This document shows, piece after piece, positions 1 to 13,800 of a DNA stretch of 64,000 bases. The stretch lies in contig JACEEZ010020943.1 of the NCBI GenBank assembly GCA_016584305.1, positions 40,001 through 104,000 on the forward strand, in the 5' to 3' direction. Every line of letters starts with the position of its first letter. Position 1 is the stretch's first letter. Below the pieces are notes generated by a model, which was not told the DNA's origin, searched no databases, and was given only the letters and a program-made list of their open reading frames with translations. The translations under genes and the position numbers were made by a program. This stretch comes from Chionoecetes opilio (taxonomy: Eukaryota > Arthropoda > Malacostraca > Decapoda > Majidae).

Positions 1-203
1 CACTGTGAATATTGTATTTAGGTACATGCTCATAATCATTTGCTTTCCCCTACAAATCCTTTTTTTTTTTTAATAACTTGATCCTTTTACGGAAAAAAAA
101 AATTCCCTCAAAAACACCAATATTTTTTTTCTTCACAAAACCTCTTTGTAAAATAGGGGTGCGTCTTATGCGGAGGTGCGTCTTATGCGCCGGCAAATAC
201 GGT
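1..203. mobile_element. Right end of a TIR DNA transposon (same family as 11831-14743)
   Basis: This 203-base stretch matches the last 200 bases of the element ending at 14743, including the shared opening CACTGTGAATATTGTATTTA and the terminal GCGCCGGCAAATACGGT. The left end lies outside the window. No transposase is visible. The superfamily is not settled because target duplications are unclear. Confidence 0.75.
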
Positions 204-216
204 ATTATATATATAT

Positions 217-297
<81 letters not shown>
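204..297. repeat. (AT)n microsatellite
   Basis: Almost pure AT dinucleotide repeat directly beside the end of the TIR element. It lies in a KIF14 intron. Confidence 0.95.
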
Positions 298-299
<2 letters not shown>

Positions 300-321
300 G
301 ATGATAATAACAATAATAGTA

Positions 322-431
322 CACTGGTACCTTGACTTACGAGTGCCCCAACTTACGAGTTTTCCGAGTTACGAACAGTCGCTCGGTCGATTTTTTGCTT
401 TGAGTTGCGAGCCAAAATCCGAGTTACGAGC

Positions 432-473
<42 letters not shown>

Positions 474-1090
474 TTACGAACGAGCTTCAGATACGCCGCC
501 GCTAGTTGGCACAGCGAACGCCACAACATCCGCCCAGCATCCCGCGTCTCACTCGTTCACTTCACGTGGTTACCTCGCCGTGGAAGCATCTCTGTTGTGT
601 TGTGCTCACACAGGCGAATGCAAATGGCAGAGGGTGAGTGCAGTACGCTTAGCGGAAGTTCCACCCACAGCTGTTTCCAGGAAACAGCTGATACACAGAG
701 TATAAACACTGGTGAATGCAAAGGGCGGAGGGTGAGTGCAGTTCGTTTAGTGGCAGTTCCACCCACAGCTGTTTCCAACAGCTGATGCACAGAGTATAAA
801 CATTGGCGAATGCAAATGGCGGAGGGTGAGTGCAGTACGTTTAGCGGCAGTTCCACCCACAGCTGTTTTCAACAGCTGATACACAGAGTGTAAACACTGG
901 CGAATGCAAATGGCGGAGTGCAGTCCAGTCATATAGGTACAGTAAAAAAGTTGGGGTGGTTTTTTTGGGGCTGGAACGGATTAATGGTATTTCAATTAAT
1001 TTCAATGGGGAAAATTTATTTGATATATGAGCAAATTGACTTACGAGCTCGATCAATGAACGAATTAAACTGTAAGTCAAGGTACCACTG
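322..1090 (+). mobile_element. Mariner-like MITE with internal tandem units, copy 1
   Basis: The element is bounded by TA (320-321 and 1091-1092) and has terminal inverted repeats of the type CAGTGGTACCTTGACTTACG; the left end has one mismatch. TA duplication and such ends fit the Tc1/mariner superfamily. There is no transposase, so it is non-autonomous. Inside are a T-tract (about 435-472) and roughly four copies of a 75-95 base unit (600-920) containing the partly palindromic CCACCCACAGCTGTTT. A second copy at 30655-31204 has only about one unit. Confidence 0.85.
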
Positions 1091-1400
1091 TATTGGAGAT
1101 TGAATTAGGCATGTTTAAGAGACTTGGACTCTTCCTGGTGCAGTAGCTATATGCTGAAAATGTCCAAAATTATAGAGGTGGTTATATGACTATCATGCCA
1201 CCAAGCCACGACTGTAATGTCCACTCATGATCCATTTTGAAATATAAAGCAAGAAATCAAAGCATTAGAAAAGGTTTTGTACCTTGCACTTCCAGCAACG
1301 ATCTGTGCTTTGTAACACCCACCACTGTATATACCATGAATTTCTTGAGCACAGTAACAGTCATGTTATGTATCACTGTAATTTCTTCTGCTATTCACAG

Positions 1401-1517
1401 ACAGAAGATGTTGAGGGGGAAGAGTTAGAGAGCAGCAAAGTGAGCATCATTAATCTGGTGGACCTGGCAGGCAGTGAAAGAGTGGGCGCGCTGCTCTCAC
1501 AAGGAAACAGACTCAAG
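1401..1517 (+). CDS. KIF14: KIF14 exon: switch II region of the motor
   Basis: Acceptor TTCACAG before 1401, donor AAG|GTATGC after 1517, phase 0 at both ends, 39 codons. It encodes the beta-strand [14 protein letters not shown] with the switch II motif DLAGSE, which senses the gamma-phosphate. The acidic stretch at the start is the loop before it. Confidence 0.92.
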
Positions 1518-4500
1518 GTATGCAATGTTGTTGTTTTTTTGTGACCCTTTTCATTGGTCTCTACATCATCAGAGAGAAAGAGAATCAATATTAACACTGT
1601 GTGACCTGTTTTCAAGGAGTGGAAAGAACAATGTAGAGGATCTAACATTATGTGAGCTAAATTATGTTTGAAATGTGTATGTTCAGAAACCACAAACAAA
1701 ATTTCATATGTTAATTGATGGAATCATGTCTTTATTGAGATAAATGTAATCATTGAAATGTATGAAGTATGGGAAGGTATGTACTGTATCAGTAAATACT
1801 GAGACACATCTCTAAAAATCTAGACGTATTCCTGTTTTCCTCAGCATTCCCTGCCTTTTGTGAGCTCCTGTGAGTTGTTTGTATGTTGTAATGAGTGGGG
1901 AGGATTTTTCATGGTTTTCTGGTGTACCATGACAAAGGGTCAAGATACTTAGAATCCATGGCAATTTTCATGTTATGTTGTGGTTCATTAAATGGAATGG
2001 ATAAGGGGTCAATCAACCAAGTAATTTATCATTTTTAAGATGGGTTTTTCTGCCCCCTTAGGGTAAGAATATGAGTCCTCTCTTTCTTGTAAAGGTACTC
2101 GCATGCCATGGTGTAGTGTTAGATTAAGAAATGTGTTGTAAGATATCCACAATATGAAAATTCCAGTAGGCAAAGAAAAGCCAGCCAATTATATCAGCCA
2201 CAGTCAAGAATACCAAAAGGATGAGGCAAGGAGACATGATTACAGTATACCGCTACTATCTGCAGAATATCAGTCAACTTGCTTGAGCTTAAAAATGGTA
2301 GAGAACACCAAGAAAAAACATCAGAAAAAAACATGGCTTTTGGAGCATGTATATCTGTGATACTGCCTTGTCCTTGACATCATGAGGCTGACATACCATC
2401 TTACGAGTATCTTGTGTTTCAAATGCAGAACCCTTTTGTAGTGCTTATGTATTCTCCATGACTGCATGAGCTGCATGTAATCCATTATTATAAGTTGAGC
2501 AATGACATTTCCCCCCAAGGGTAATTTTTGACCTTTTGTAAATTGCTCTGTAATTTAATTAATTGTTGTCTTACTGAAGGTTGACTATGTAATAATGCTG
2601 CATGTGTTGTTTAGAAATTATGGTAAATCACGCTGAAAGGATGATAGAGTTTTATAAATAGATATAAGTGTTTTGAGGTGCTCCCCTAAATTTCCAGAAA
2701 TTTGAAGAGAGCAAGCATAGGAACTATTTATAGTCACTGCAAAAAAAAAAAAATTCAACTAAGTCACAGATATTGTATTAAAAGTTTTATGGCAATGTTC
2801 ATTTTCAGGAGGGAGTGTTTATCAACAAGTCTCTGCTAACTCTTGGGAAAGTGATCAATTCCCTTGCCGAGAGTGAGGGACGCCGAAGACCCTTCATTCC
2901 TTATAGAGAATCAGTGCTGACATTCCTCCTAAAGGTAATTACATAGTATAGGTGATATTGCTGAGTTTACTCATGTAATGTGATTATTTGCTGATGTAGG
3001 TCTCACCTTTAAAATGATGTTATTCTCTTTCTCCAAGGCATTTTGGTATCATCAGGTATCTTCAAGAGGGTGTTAGGAAGCTCTCTTTATTTCTCTTTGC
3101 AATTGTCTAACATACCTTGCACCAACCACAGATTATTGCTGGGGGGGGGGGGGGGTCGTCGTCCCCCCCCCCCCCCCCCTTACACAAAGCTTGATTATGA
3201 TAAGCACAATTTATTTCAGGAATCTCTTGGAGGCAACTCCAGAACAGCCATGATAGCAACAGTATCTCCATCAATACTTCACATTGAAGAGACCCGATCC
3301 ACCCTCCGCTATGCCCAGCAAACACGCAAGATTGTCAACCATAATTATATTAATGAAGATCCAACTGCTGCCATTATTAGGTAGTGAAGTTATATATCTT
3401 TAAAATAAGAATTTTTCCTATTTATGGTTCTGTAATAATTAGTTTTAGTCACAGACATAATGCCACACTACCTTTATCCAACTGTCTTCTGGTTATCGAA
3501 CTTGATTTCAATCTTCATTAAAAAAGCTAATTTATGAGACATACAGTATTAATATTAGGATTTCATATGCAATAGGAAGTAACAACCAGATGCATAGCAT
3601 ATTAGAAGTCATATTTATTATCAGTTCTTTCCCACCATGATCTCAACATGTAGGTTTTGTAACGTAAAGCTGGTATTCTACAATAGCTTCAGTGTTCTAA
3701 GCTGGAATATTGTGAACATGATATGGCAGCTTAAGAGAAAGGAGTAAAAGGCACTTAGCTCATGATCATATTCAAGATAATCTTTATTTGTTTATTTACA
3801 TATGAAAAAGAAGAGCAGAGGAATCTAATCACATAAGAAGAAATTACTAGATAAAGTTTAAAAGGGTCCATACTTTCACAGTGATAACAGTAAGATGATA
3901 TAATAGCAGAAACACTTAAATTTTGCTCCTTCACTTCTCCCCGATACATTTTGTGGGTGTTTGCAAGTGGTCTATGTAAATGCCTGTACAGTTCCAAGAT
4001 CAGTTTCATGTTCCACAACCCTGCACTCCAGGTCCCTCAAGAAGGAGGTGGAACGTCTTCGTCTGCAGCAGCTTGCCAAAGTACCGTCCGTGTTGTTTAA
4101 TGGAGAGGAGGACTCGGGAGAAGAGCAGAACCACAACAAGAGTGAAGATGGTGACAAGGACAAGATCCTTATGGAAAAAGAGAAACACATTTTGGAGAGA
4201 GAAAAAGAGATGGACCTCCTAATAGGAGCTAAGGAAAAAGAAATTTTGTTGCTAAGAGAACAAGTCAGGTGTCACCAGCTACTAAATGACAAAACCAAGT
4301 GAGTATCTGTAAAGGTTTGCTGGAGAAGTCTTGAAGTTACGATCTCCAACTGTCTGTTCTAATGCCTGGTACTTTGAACTCTCTTTAGGGTAGACAAAGC
4401 AAGTTTCTATTCTTCATGCATCTCAGCCTTGCCACCCAGTATGTCCCTCTCTCTCTTTTTCTAAGAAAAAAAGAGAATAGGTATGGGATACAAACCAAGA

Positions 4501-7500
4501 CTGCATTGCACATAATCACACACGCCAACAACACAACACACACTCCATGAAGGCTCTGGGAAAACTCAGTACAGGCCATGGCCTATCTTAGGAGCTCGAG
4601 GCTGTTCGGCCAGGCAACCTGAGGTGCAACAACAACAACAACATACAGAAATATAAGAAATTGATAGATAAATGTATAGTTTTGCATTATTTTGTATTTT
4701 TAACAATCTCATTTTCGTGGAAATTTTTCAACAGAAGCCTAGAGCAGCGACTTAAAGATACAGAGAGGCAGCAGAAGCAGGCAATAGACACCCTCCGTCA
4801 AATGGGCGTTACTGAGAAGGTGAGTCCACACACTGCTGCTCTGCTACTGTCTCATACCTGATGCACTAAAAGCAGTGGCAACCTTTTCCATAAGTTCTTC
4901 CTTTTCTTATATCCTGTACAAGATTCACATTCACATTGACCCCTGCATTTTAATACCCTCTTTAAGTACAAATTTATGGACTTATCAGTTGCTGACAGGT
5001 GGGGAGGATAGCATAATGTTTACTGTGGAAATAGTGTTAGACTATGTTGAAATCAAATGATGATGAATGCAGTGGTTTTCTTGTTTTTGTTAGATGAAAA
5101 AAGTAAGAAAGATACGTAAACTTATGAAGTGCGTTCAAAACATTCCCGCACTGTCCATGTACATAAGAACATAAGAAAATAAGGAAGGTACAAGAGGTCG
5201 TGAGACCTACACGTGGTAGTTCCTGTAAACAGCAGATTGAATACCCTCATCATTTCATTGTCATCATGATCATCATTCTCAAAAGTAGATTCCACATTTG
5301 CATTCATCAGCCTTTGTGACTTCATAGTAACTTGTTGTGCCACATATTCATGTTTAACTTGCCTTTCAATTAACATGCTTTCTGAATCCCTCCTCAGGAC
5401 TTCATACCATGTTTTCTTTAGTCTACCCACAAGCACTCCTGATTCCACATCAAATTGTTTACACTTAACCCAGCCATTTTTATCCTACGTACATCCGCAC
5501 ATGGCCAAAGCAACAACGCATGTCTTGATTGCGTCACCACCACTCACTGCAAACTTGCAAAGTCTGTTTCTTATATCATCACTTTGTTTAGTGATGCCTG
5601 TCAACAGCACTGCATGTCCCCCTCGCCATTATCTTTTCAGTGTGTTTCAGTCCCTTCACATCATCTTTAACATGCCAAGTGTCACTACCATAAAGTGTCA
5701 TGTCACAAATGAGATGTTAAGTCAATTTTGATGTGCAGAAATAAGCATAGTACAGGGAGGTCCCGTTATACGAGCATTCGGTATACGAGAATCCGATGCT
5801 ACGAGATGTGTAAATTAGGGTCTATTTTCAATATACGAGATCGAAAATCCAATGATACGACATTCAAACTAGGGTGAGTAAAATTATCAAGTTCAAAATG
5901 CGCACCCTACCACTCCTGGGCTGGACAAAGGGGGATTTGGTTGACCCCAGTGAGGTCACCCCTAGCAAGCCCTGACCTGAAGGGTAATTAAGCATATGGC
6001 GCGGCCTGACATTTAGAGGTAATTAAGCATATGGCGCGGCCTGACATTTAGAGGTAATTAGCAGTTGTGCGGCCCCAACCTTGGGACCGCAGTCAGGTCA
6101 CCCCTAGCAAGGCGTGACCTGAAGGGTAATTAAGCATATGGCGCGGCCTGACATTTAGAGGTAATTAGCAGTTGTGCGGCCCCAACCTTGGGACCACAGT
6201 CAGGTCACCCCTAGCAAGGCGTGACCTGAAGGGTAATTAAGCATATGGCGCGGCTTGACCTTTAGGGGTAATTAGCAGGTGTGCTGCCCCAACCTTGGGA
6301 CCGCTACACTACCTTCTCTTGTATCACGTGGCGTCCCCTACATTACAATGTCTTTTTTTGCTTGTTATGCATGTTTTATGTTTAATTAATGTGCAGTTAT
6401 GTTATTTAGTGTGCTATTTTCTCTTTCAGAATGCTTTTTCTACAGAATAGGTAGTACAGTGTGGGTAATATAGACGCTGTGTGTTTGCTGTATTTGCTAT
6501 AGTTTATTTTAGCTTGAAAAACATGTTGTTTTTTGTTGTTTTTTAAATTGATGGGGTCCTGGAACCAAACCTATATTTTACCAATAGTTACGTGTTTCGT
6601 TATAAGAGATTTCGCTTTACGAGTATGCCAGGTGGAACCTAACTGCTCGTATCTTCGGGACCTCCCTGTATTGTGATTAATTCAAAGAATGTTTTCCATC
6701 TGCACCTGACTCATATTTTAAAACTAATTTCTACTCCATTTGATTGCAAAGTGCAAAAAGAATATCTTATATGCTAGAGGTGTGATGATTGACCATAATT
6801 CATGATTGCAGAATGAAGGAGGGCCTGTTCTAATCAACCTTAACGAGGACCCTCAGCTCTCAGAGAAAGTGTTCTACAGGCTCAAGACTGGCACCACTTC
6901 GGTTGGCAGTTCTGATTGTGACTTGCTGCTGTCTGGCCTCCACACAGAAGACACACATTGGTAACTATGTCATAATTACAGAGATACATTTTTGCCCTGT
7001 ATAGAGCAACTAGCGATGAAAGTTATTAGATGTAGGTTTGATTTGGATTGATTTTATTCATGGTTTCTTTCAGTACCATATTTAATGACAGTGGGTGGCT
7101 GAAGTTGTTCCCAAGGCCTGGAGCGGACACCTACATCAATGGCAAGCTTGTTGAAGACTCAGTTACTGTACGTATCAGATGTTATATTGTAGTTTCAAGG
7201 CATTCTGTATCTTTACATAAATGACTTCATAGATTTGGTATGACTACTAAGGGAGAGGGAATGAACAGTGTAGTGGTGGAAATAATTGGTACCTTAAACT
7301 TGCCACGTCTGACCAAAAAACGTTAGCCACAAACTCTTACCTACTAACAAACAATTACTAATTTTCCCTATATAAACCCATTATTTTAGAGTTAGTGGCT
7401 AACGGGTTTTTATCAAACGCGGTAAGTCTATGGCTTCAATTACCCACGTTAGGTACCTATCCCCTTATATATATATACTGTATATATATATTGGTTCATA

Positions 7501-7769
7501 TTCAGTAAATATGACGCATGCATCTGAAATTTTTTGTAAGTAAGAACATAATTCATCCACTTTGTATTTCCTTTGCAGCTGTCCCATAGTGATCGTCTTG
7601 TTTTGGCTGGAATATACTTTTTCAAGGTCAGCCTTCCACACCAAGCACACAGAAAAGTGGAAGGACCAAAGAATGTAGATTTTCTCTTTACAAAAGAAGA
7701 ACTTCTGAAAGAACAAGAAGAAAGGTATGATATCTTATGTATATGGCGTGCACACACACACACACACAG

Positions 7770-7831
<62 letters not shown>

Positions 7832-10800
7832 GATACCACATTTTTATTGATAACATCTGTACCTTTCCAGGCTGCAGAAAGAGGCAGACGAGGCTCTTGC
7901 TGTTAGTAAAGCTGAAATGGAGCGAGAATTGGAATGGCACAAGCAACAGTTACTGTGTGAAGTACAGGATGCCCACAGCCAATTAGTGAGATGATCTTGA
8001 GTTTCACAGTGGAATAATATTCATCTTGTCATTTGTTGATATTTTTCACACAAATATGCTTTCTCAGAGGTGTCAGTCAGTCAGCCTTTCCTGTGCCACA
8101 ACATTGGTGCCATCAAGCAGTACGTTCCCCAATACCCACTACTTTTATTTTCCACCATTGGTATAAATATAACTACAGTTTGTAAACTGTTTTTACTCCC
8201 CGACATTTGTATAAACAAGCCTAATATCTAAAACTAAGTGTTTATGCTGGTATATTCTTACTGTTTCCTTAATTGTAAGCCATGTCCAAGGTGTCAGCCA
8301 AATATAAACGTGTTGTGTTGACACTGAAGCAGAAAATGGACCTATGCAAATGTCTGGAAAAAGGTTTGAGATATAATTTTCATATTCTGCTTTGGATACT
8401 ACTAAAGTAGATTGTCTATAAGACTACCACTCAACCGTCCAGAACATCCAGCTATCCGAAACACACAGTTCCCCTTGAGTGGCTGATGGCTGGGGTTTTA
8501 CCATATTTTTTTAAATATTTTATACAAGAAAATGATGCATGTTATGATTATTTTGTTATATGCTGTGTAGATACAGTAAGCTATGAAGTATCTCCAGACA
8601 GTAATCAGGTATTTTCCCCTCAGGTTGAGAAAGAGAGGAGAGTGTGTGAGCTGGAAGGGAAACACTGCAAGCTGCAGGCAGAGAACCGTCTCCTGGAGGA
8701 ACAACTCACTGGAAACCAACAACACAAAATGTCAACAGAACTTTCTCCTGAATTTCACCATCCTCAATCAAACTTTTTGAATGAGGTAATGGTTTTTAAT
8801 CTATTTTATACTTATGAGGATTTTGCAACAACATGTAAAGTATATGCAACAAGGCCTAAGTCTGATTTCTACAAAAAGAATTCACTGATTCATTGTCCAC
8901 CCTTACCCTCAGGTTGAAGCAGTTCTGAATGAATCTGTCCTAGAAGTGAGGAAAGAATCATTAAACATCATTCCTCCCATGTTGAGCTTCAGAATAAGGG
9001 AAGCCAATCAAATATGCCGCAAGCTAAGGAAAGCTTATGTAAGTTTAGAAATATTTTTTTTATATTTTAGTTATTGATATTTTTTCCTCTTTTATTATTG
9101 CTATTACTCAATGATCTTGTTATTAAAGGACCTTCTTTTCTCATTGCTTGATGCTTTTGTGGTGTTTCTGCTACACAAGAGTAAAATGTTAACGATCGGG
9201 AATACCCTCATCTTGGAAAATAGAAAGTTATAGAAATCTATTGTCAGAACAGTGGATATGTAGTTTGTGGATACTTGAAATAATGGTCTAGTAAAATACT
9301 GTAGGGAAAGTTATTATTTTATCATTTACATGTGTGTAATTATGTTGTGCAATTATTCAAATTTGTCATTTTTAGGAATTTATGATTCAAGAAGTGTTAA
9401 GAGAATCCGGGTTGGAAGTGGTGGTGGTGGTGAAGGACACTCACCATCAGATGACAGCCACCCTCTCCCCTGCTGCCTTCACGGACATGCTCCAACTTCT
9501 GCGCACCAGCACCAAGGTAGTGTTTCTGTCATTGTTTTGAGCATTGCCTTGGGCAGTAATCATTGTGTGACCGACCATGAAGGTACACAGCGCGCCAAAG
9601 CATTGTTCGCGACATCATAACACAGCGCTTCCATACGGGAATTCAGAAAATGTACTCTATGGCAGCCTACTGACTTCCGAGAGAGATATCTTACATATAG
9701 CAGCTTGTTTAAGGCACGGGCAGTCCATCAAGACCGTTGAGGAATGTTCAGATGCCACATGTCAATTATAGACGAAGCATTTAAAAAAGTATCGCCTTCC
9801 TTCCCGCGAGTAATTTGAACAGACGCGCATTGGTATAATTATCATTATTTGCATAATGAGTGGCAAGAAAGACCTAACAAAGGAGCAAATTAAAGTTATT
9901 GTATCTCTACACAAGGCAGAGAGGCCAGTGGAAGAAATATCAAGGATTGTGGATGTTACGAGGAGATGTGTGCATAAATGGGTGGAGAGTTTCGGGGTGG
10001 CACGGCGGGGTGGCGACAGCCGCGACACCAAAACATTATAAGTGGCCAGGGCGAGGATGTAAAAGTCATATCGCAATATTTTTCTTGCTCTTAATTGAGG
10101 ATGGGCATCCACTTGACGTTTCATGACATTTAGGGTGCTTGCTGAGGTTTTACATCCTCGCCCTGGCCACTTATAATGTTTTGGTGTCGCGGCTGTCGCC
10201 ACCCCGCCGTGCCACCCCGAAACTCTCCACCCATTTATGCACACATCTCCTCGTAACATCCACAATCCTTGATATTTCTTCCACTGGCCTCTCTGCCTTG
10301 TGTAGAGATACAATAACTTTAATTTGCTCCTTTGTTAGGTCTTTCTTGCCACTCATTATGCAAATAATGATAATTATACCAATGCGCGTCTGTTCAAATT
10401 ACTCGCGGGAAGGAAGGCGATACTTTTTTAAATGCTTCGTTTATAATTGACAAGTGGCATCTGAACATTCCTCAACGGTCTTGATGGACTGCCCGTGCCT
10501 TAAACAAGCTGCCATATGTAAGATATGAAGTCTCTCGGAAGTCAGTAGGCTGCCATAGAGTACATTTTCTGAATTCCCGTATGGAAGCACTGTGTTATGA
10601 TGTCGCGAGCAATGCTTTGGCGCGCTGTGTAGGTAGACCAGATGTACAGTGGGCGCAATTTTTTTTTTTACATTGCAGTATTTCATCATAAAATGAGATA
10701 AAGGCATAATTAACCCGCTGAGTTCCAGCTAAATATAATAAAAAGTACACCCATAGCCCAGCTGATTTTGCGTTTAAAAAAAAAAAATTGTATTAAAAAG

Positions 10801-13800
10801 GTGAAAAATGAAGAAAACAAAAAATATCACTCACATCGAAAAATGGGGGTTCTAAGGGGGTGGGGCACCCTCAGCCATCAGCTGATTCCTGCCCGAATTC
10901 AAGGTTCCCGCACACCTAGCCCTCAGCTGAGCCCGCAGCATTACAAATGTACGATGCGTCCAGTTTTCGGGTGGCGGTTATTTTCACACCACCAGAGCAT
11001 CGTGTGTGCCTTCATAGTTCATATATACCACGTATGTATCACATAATGTCATAATAAGTCAATTTCAAGTGTGATAAGTGGACATAGTAAAGATTTATAA
11101 ATAAGGACGAGTGGCAGTTTGCCTCAGCGTCCCGGTAACCATGAAGACGGGCGATCATAGTGGATTTGTACCCCAGCATAACACACGTACACACGCACAC
11201 CCAGCCACTCCCACACTCTACAAACGGGACTTTCAAGCCTATACTTGAGGGTTGCCACGTATATAAGGTATATCCCATACCAATCTGAAGTCAATAGCTA
11301 CCATAGAACAGGAGTAAATAAGGTCTAAAGTCGTGTGCGATAGGCGGGTATAGTGTTTTTATCACGCTCCCCTCATCAGAGATAGGCCCGCAGAACCGAA
11401 GGGGTTGCCGAGTATCACTACGTATTGACAACACACTTACAAGTACCCCACACAAATTTCAAGACACTAGCTACCATACGACCGGAGTAAATACAGTCCA
11501 AATTCGCGGCGAAAAAAGTGGATAAGCTCGCGCATCTAATCCACCCACCCACACCCGCGCGGCGAACCCACGCAGCTGCCGGGTATCACCACTGCTGCCC
11601 CACATATCAAGCAGTGCCCCATACCATTTTCAGGTCATTCCTTGCCATAGAAGCCGCGTAACAGATTTTTAAATGGCGGACGCACACGTTGCGTCGCTGG
11701 GACTGGGCTTTACATACATGCCTGATGCATCACGTGCGTCACTGGGGTCCAGCGGGTTAAAACACATATAAATACATTTATATGGGTTTATTCATAGAAA
11801 AACATGGAAACATATCATAAAGGAATATATACCGTATTTGCCGGCGCATAAGACGCAGTTTTTTTCCCTTAAAAAGGAATGCAAAGTTCACCCTGCGTCT
11901 AATGGGGCCATATTAGCGCATGAGAGGTCGGGCAGAGAATGCAGAACAGCCGGTTGTGTATTACTAAAGGGGTCTGGAGTTATCTGTGTTGAGCAATAGT
12001 CCACTGAGCACAAATTAGTAACTGTGTTATCAACAGTAATGCATAATACTAAGAAAAGATGGAGTTTAAGAGAAAACAAATAGCTGGGGCAACAAGATAG
12101 CAATTGTTGCTGCCAAGATAGCCATGTCAGATGTAAATATCATCCACACCCCGCTGCTGCTCTCCATTGTAAAACGTCTGATATCTCAGGTCTGCCGCTT
12201 CACCAGGGATACTTCACTCGGCGACGCCCTCCGCGCACCCACCATGGGTCATTACCGCTCAGACTCCTCCCCGCACCCATGGAAAAGACAAACATCCCGC
12301 ATATTAGGCGTAGCCTTAACCCGCATTCGACTCGGGCCACACAAGTTGACACAACAGTTGGAAGGAGATGATAGAAGGGAGGCAGAAAATGGTGATGGAA
12401 TTTTCTCTGGACTGAGTATTGTTGATAAATGGAATAGTGAATCAAAGAGCGTGTTAAAGTTGTTTTTTAGTGTGAGCGGTGAGAGGAAGGTGTAGTATCT
12501 TGGGGAGTGTCTATACACACAAGGATGGAGAAAGGGCATCCTCACTTTGTAGTTTATTTGACAGCGAGTCATTGTACAACGTGGGGATAAGAGGTGCACG
12601 GCGTGTGTGTCTCTGTGTGTCCTGTGGCTGACTGAGTTACCTGGCTGGTGTTGCAGCTGTGTCGGCGAGGAAAAGTCAGGTCAGCGTCAGGTCACCCACT
12701 AATCCTGTTCCCAGACAGGGGGAGTGACCTAAGCCGATGCAGGTGTGTGTGTGAGTTTGTGTTAGCGCCGCTACAGTGGTAAGCAAGGTGGGATAGGAGA
12801 CAGCATAGGTCTTTGTACCACCTCGACCCCTCAATCCTCACCCCTGTACCTCTATGGATAAGGAAACTGTATGAAAGAGTGCTAGTAAAAAGGCTGCAAT
12901 GGTACCTGTAGACGGGACAAAAGTCTTCCACACGGTACACCAAGACCAAGACCCATCACGGCGCCACATCGTCCACCTCAAGGCCGAATCACACCATACC
13001 ATCATGGTGACACGGCACCGTCTCATCGCATCCGTTAGAATTTCTTACATTCAAACAAATAGACGTGGTACACTAAACGGTGCGCCGCCGTCACGGCTCC
13101 AATACATCACCGTCCTGTCACGTAACGGTTTCTGGGGAAGAATATTTTAACGTAATGAGACTGTGCCGTGCTGATAATTATCGTTTTCTCAAGGCTTTAT
13201 GTACCCAAAACAGTGTCTTTTAGATTTCAACTCCTCCTCTTCATCCACCAGAAGTGCTATTAATGCAAATTTCTTCAACCATAGCCTCTGAGGCACCATG
13301 TTTGCTTAGAGGGTGAGCAGGAACTGCCAAAAATGACGGAACCGTGACAAATAGTGTGAATACAAGGCACGGCTGACGGAACGTTGCCGTCATTTCAGAG
13401 TGTGAACCAGCCTTCACTTGTACCTTCCTGAAGAAGACTAATCAACCCTCGCGACTGTGATAGATTCATAGGTCAGGCACATATCGTCGATCCCGACAAC
13501 GGTGCCCTTCAACAATTACAACAATAACACAAGGTAGAGATGGCTACCTTACAGACAGTGTTACCTAAATATCTTCATAAATATTTGTTATTGGGCAACC
13601 ACCGATTTCGAGGCCGAAACTAAGGCCCGTACCGAGAGTCATGATGAAGGTTGAGCGACAACCTTCGTCGACTTATGAAGGTTACCATAAAAGGGATATT
13701 TTTCGAAAGGAAGAGCAGCGACGAAGGTCGAAGGTCGAAGGTCAGCGACGAAGGTCGGCATGAAGACACGGGGTAACCCGTGTCTTCGTGCCGACCTTCG

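Larger units (their letters stand above)
9586..10629. mobile_element. Tc1-like foldback element
   Basis: TA (9584-9585 and 10630-10631) brackets ends CACAGCGCGCCAAAGCATTG. The whole element is an inverted repeat with arms of about 480 bases (9586-10063 and 10148-10629) and a roughly 85-base unpaired centre. Each arm carries the start of a Tc1-like transposase, facing inward. No catalytic DDE/D region is left, so it cannot mobilise itself. Confidence 0.85.

Noticed and set aside
1401..9516. Kinesin of the KIF1 / unc-104 or KIF16B type
   Set aside because: The lead-in to FHA and the segment after the coiled coil fit KIF14 better, and no PH or PX domain follows before the stop.
9762..10450. ORFs of 75-183 codons crossing the foldback arms in other frames
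   Set aside because: Shadows of the inverted repeat; the only frame resembling a protein family is the 61-residue HTH in each arm.
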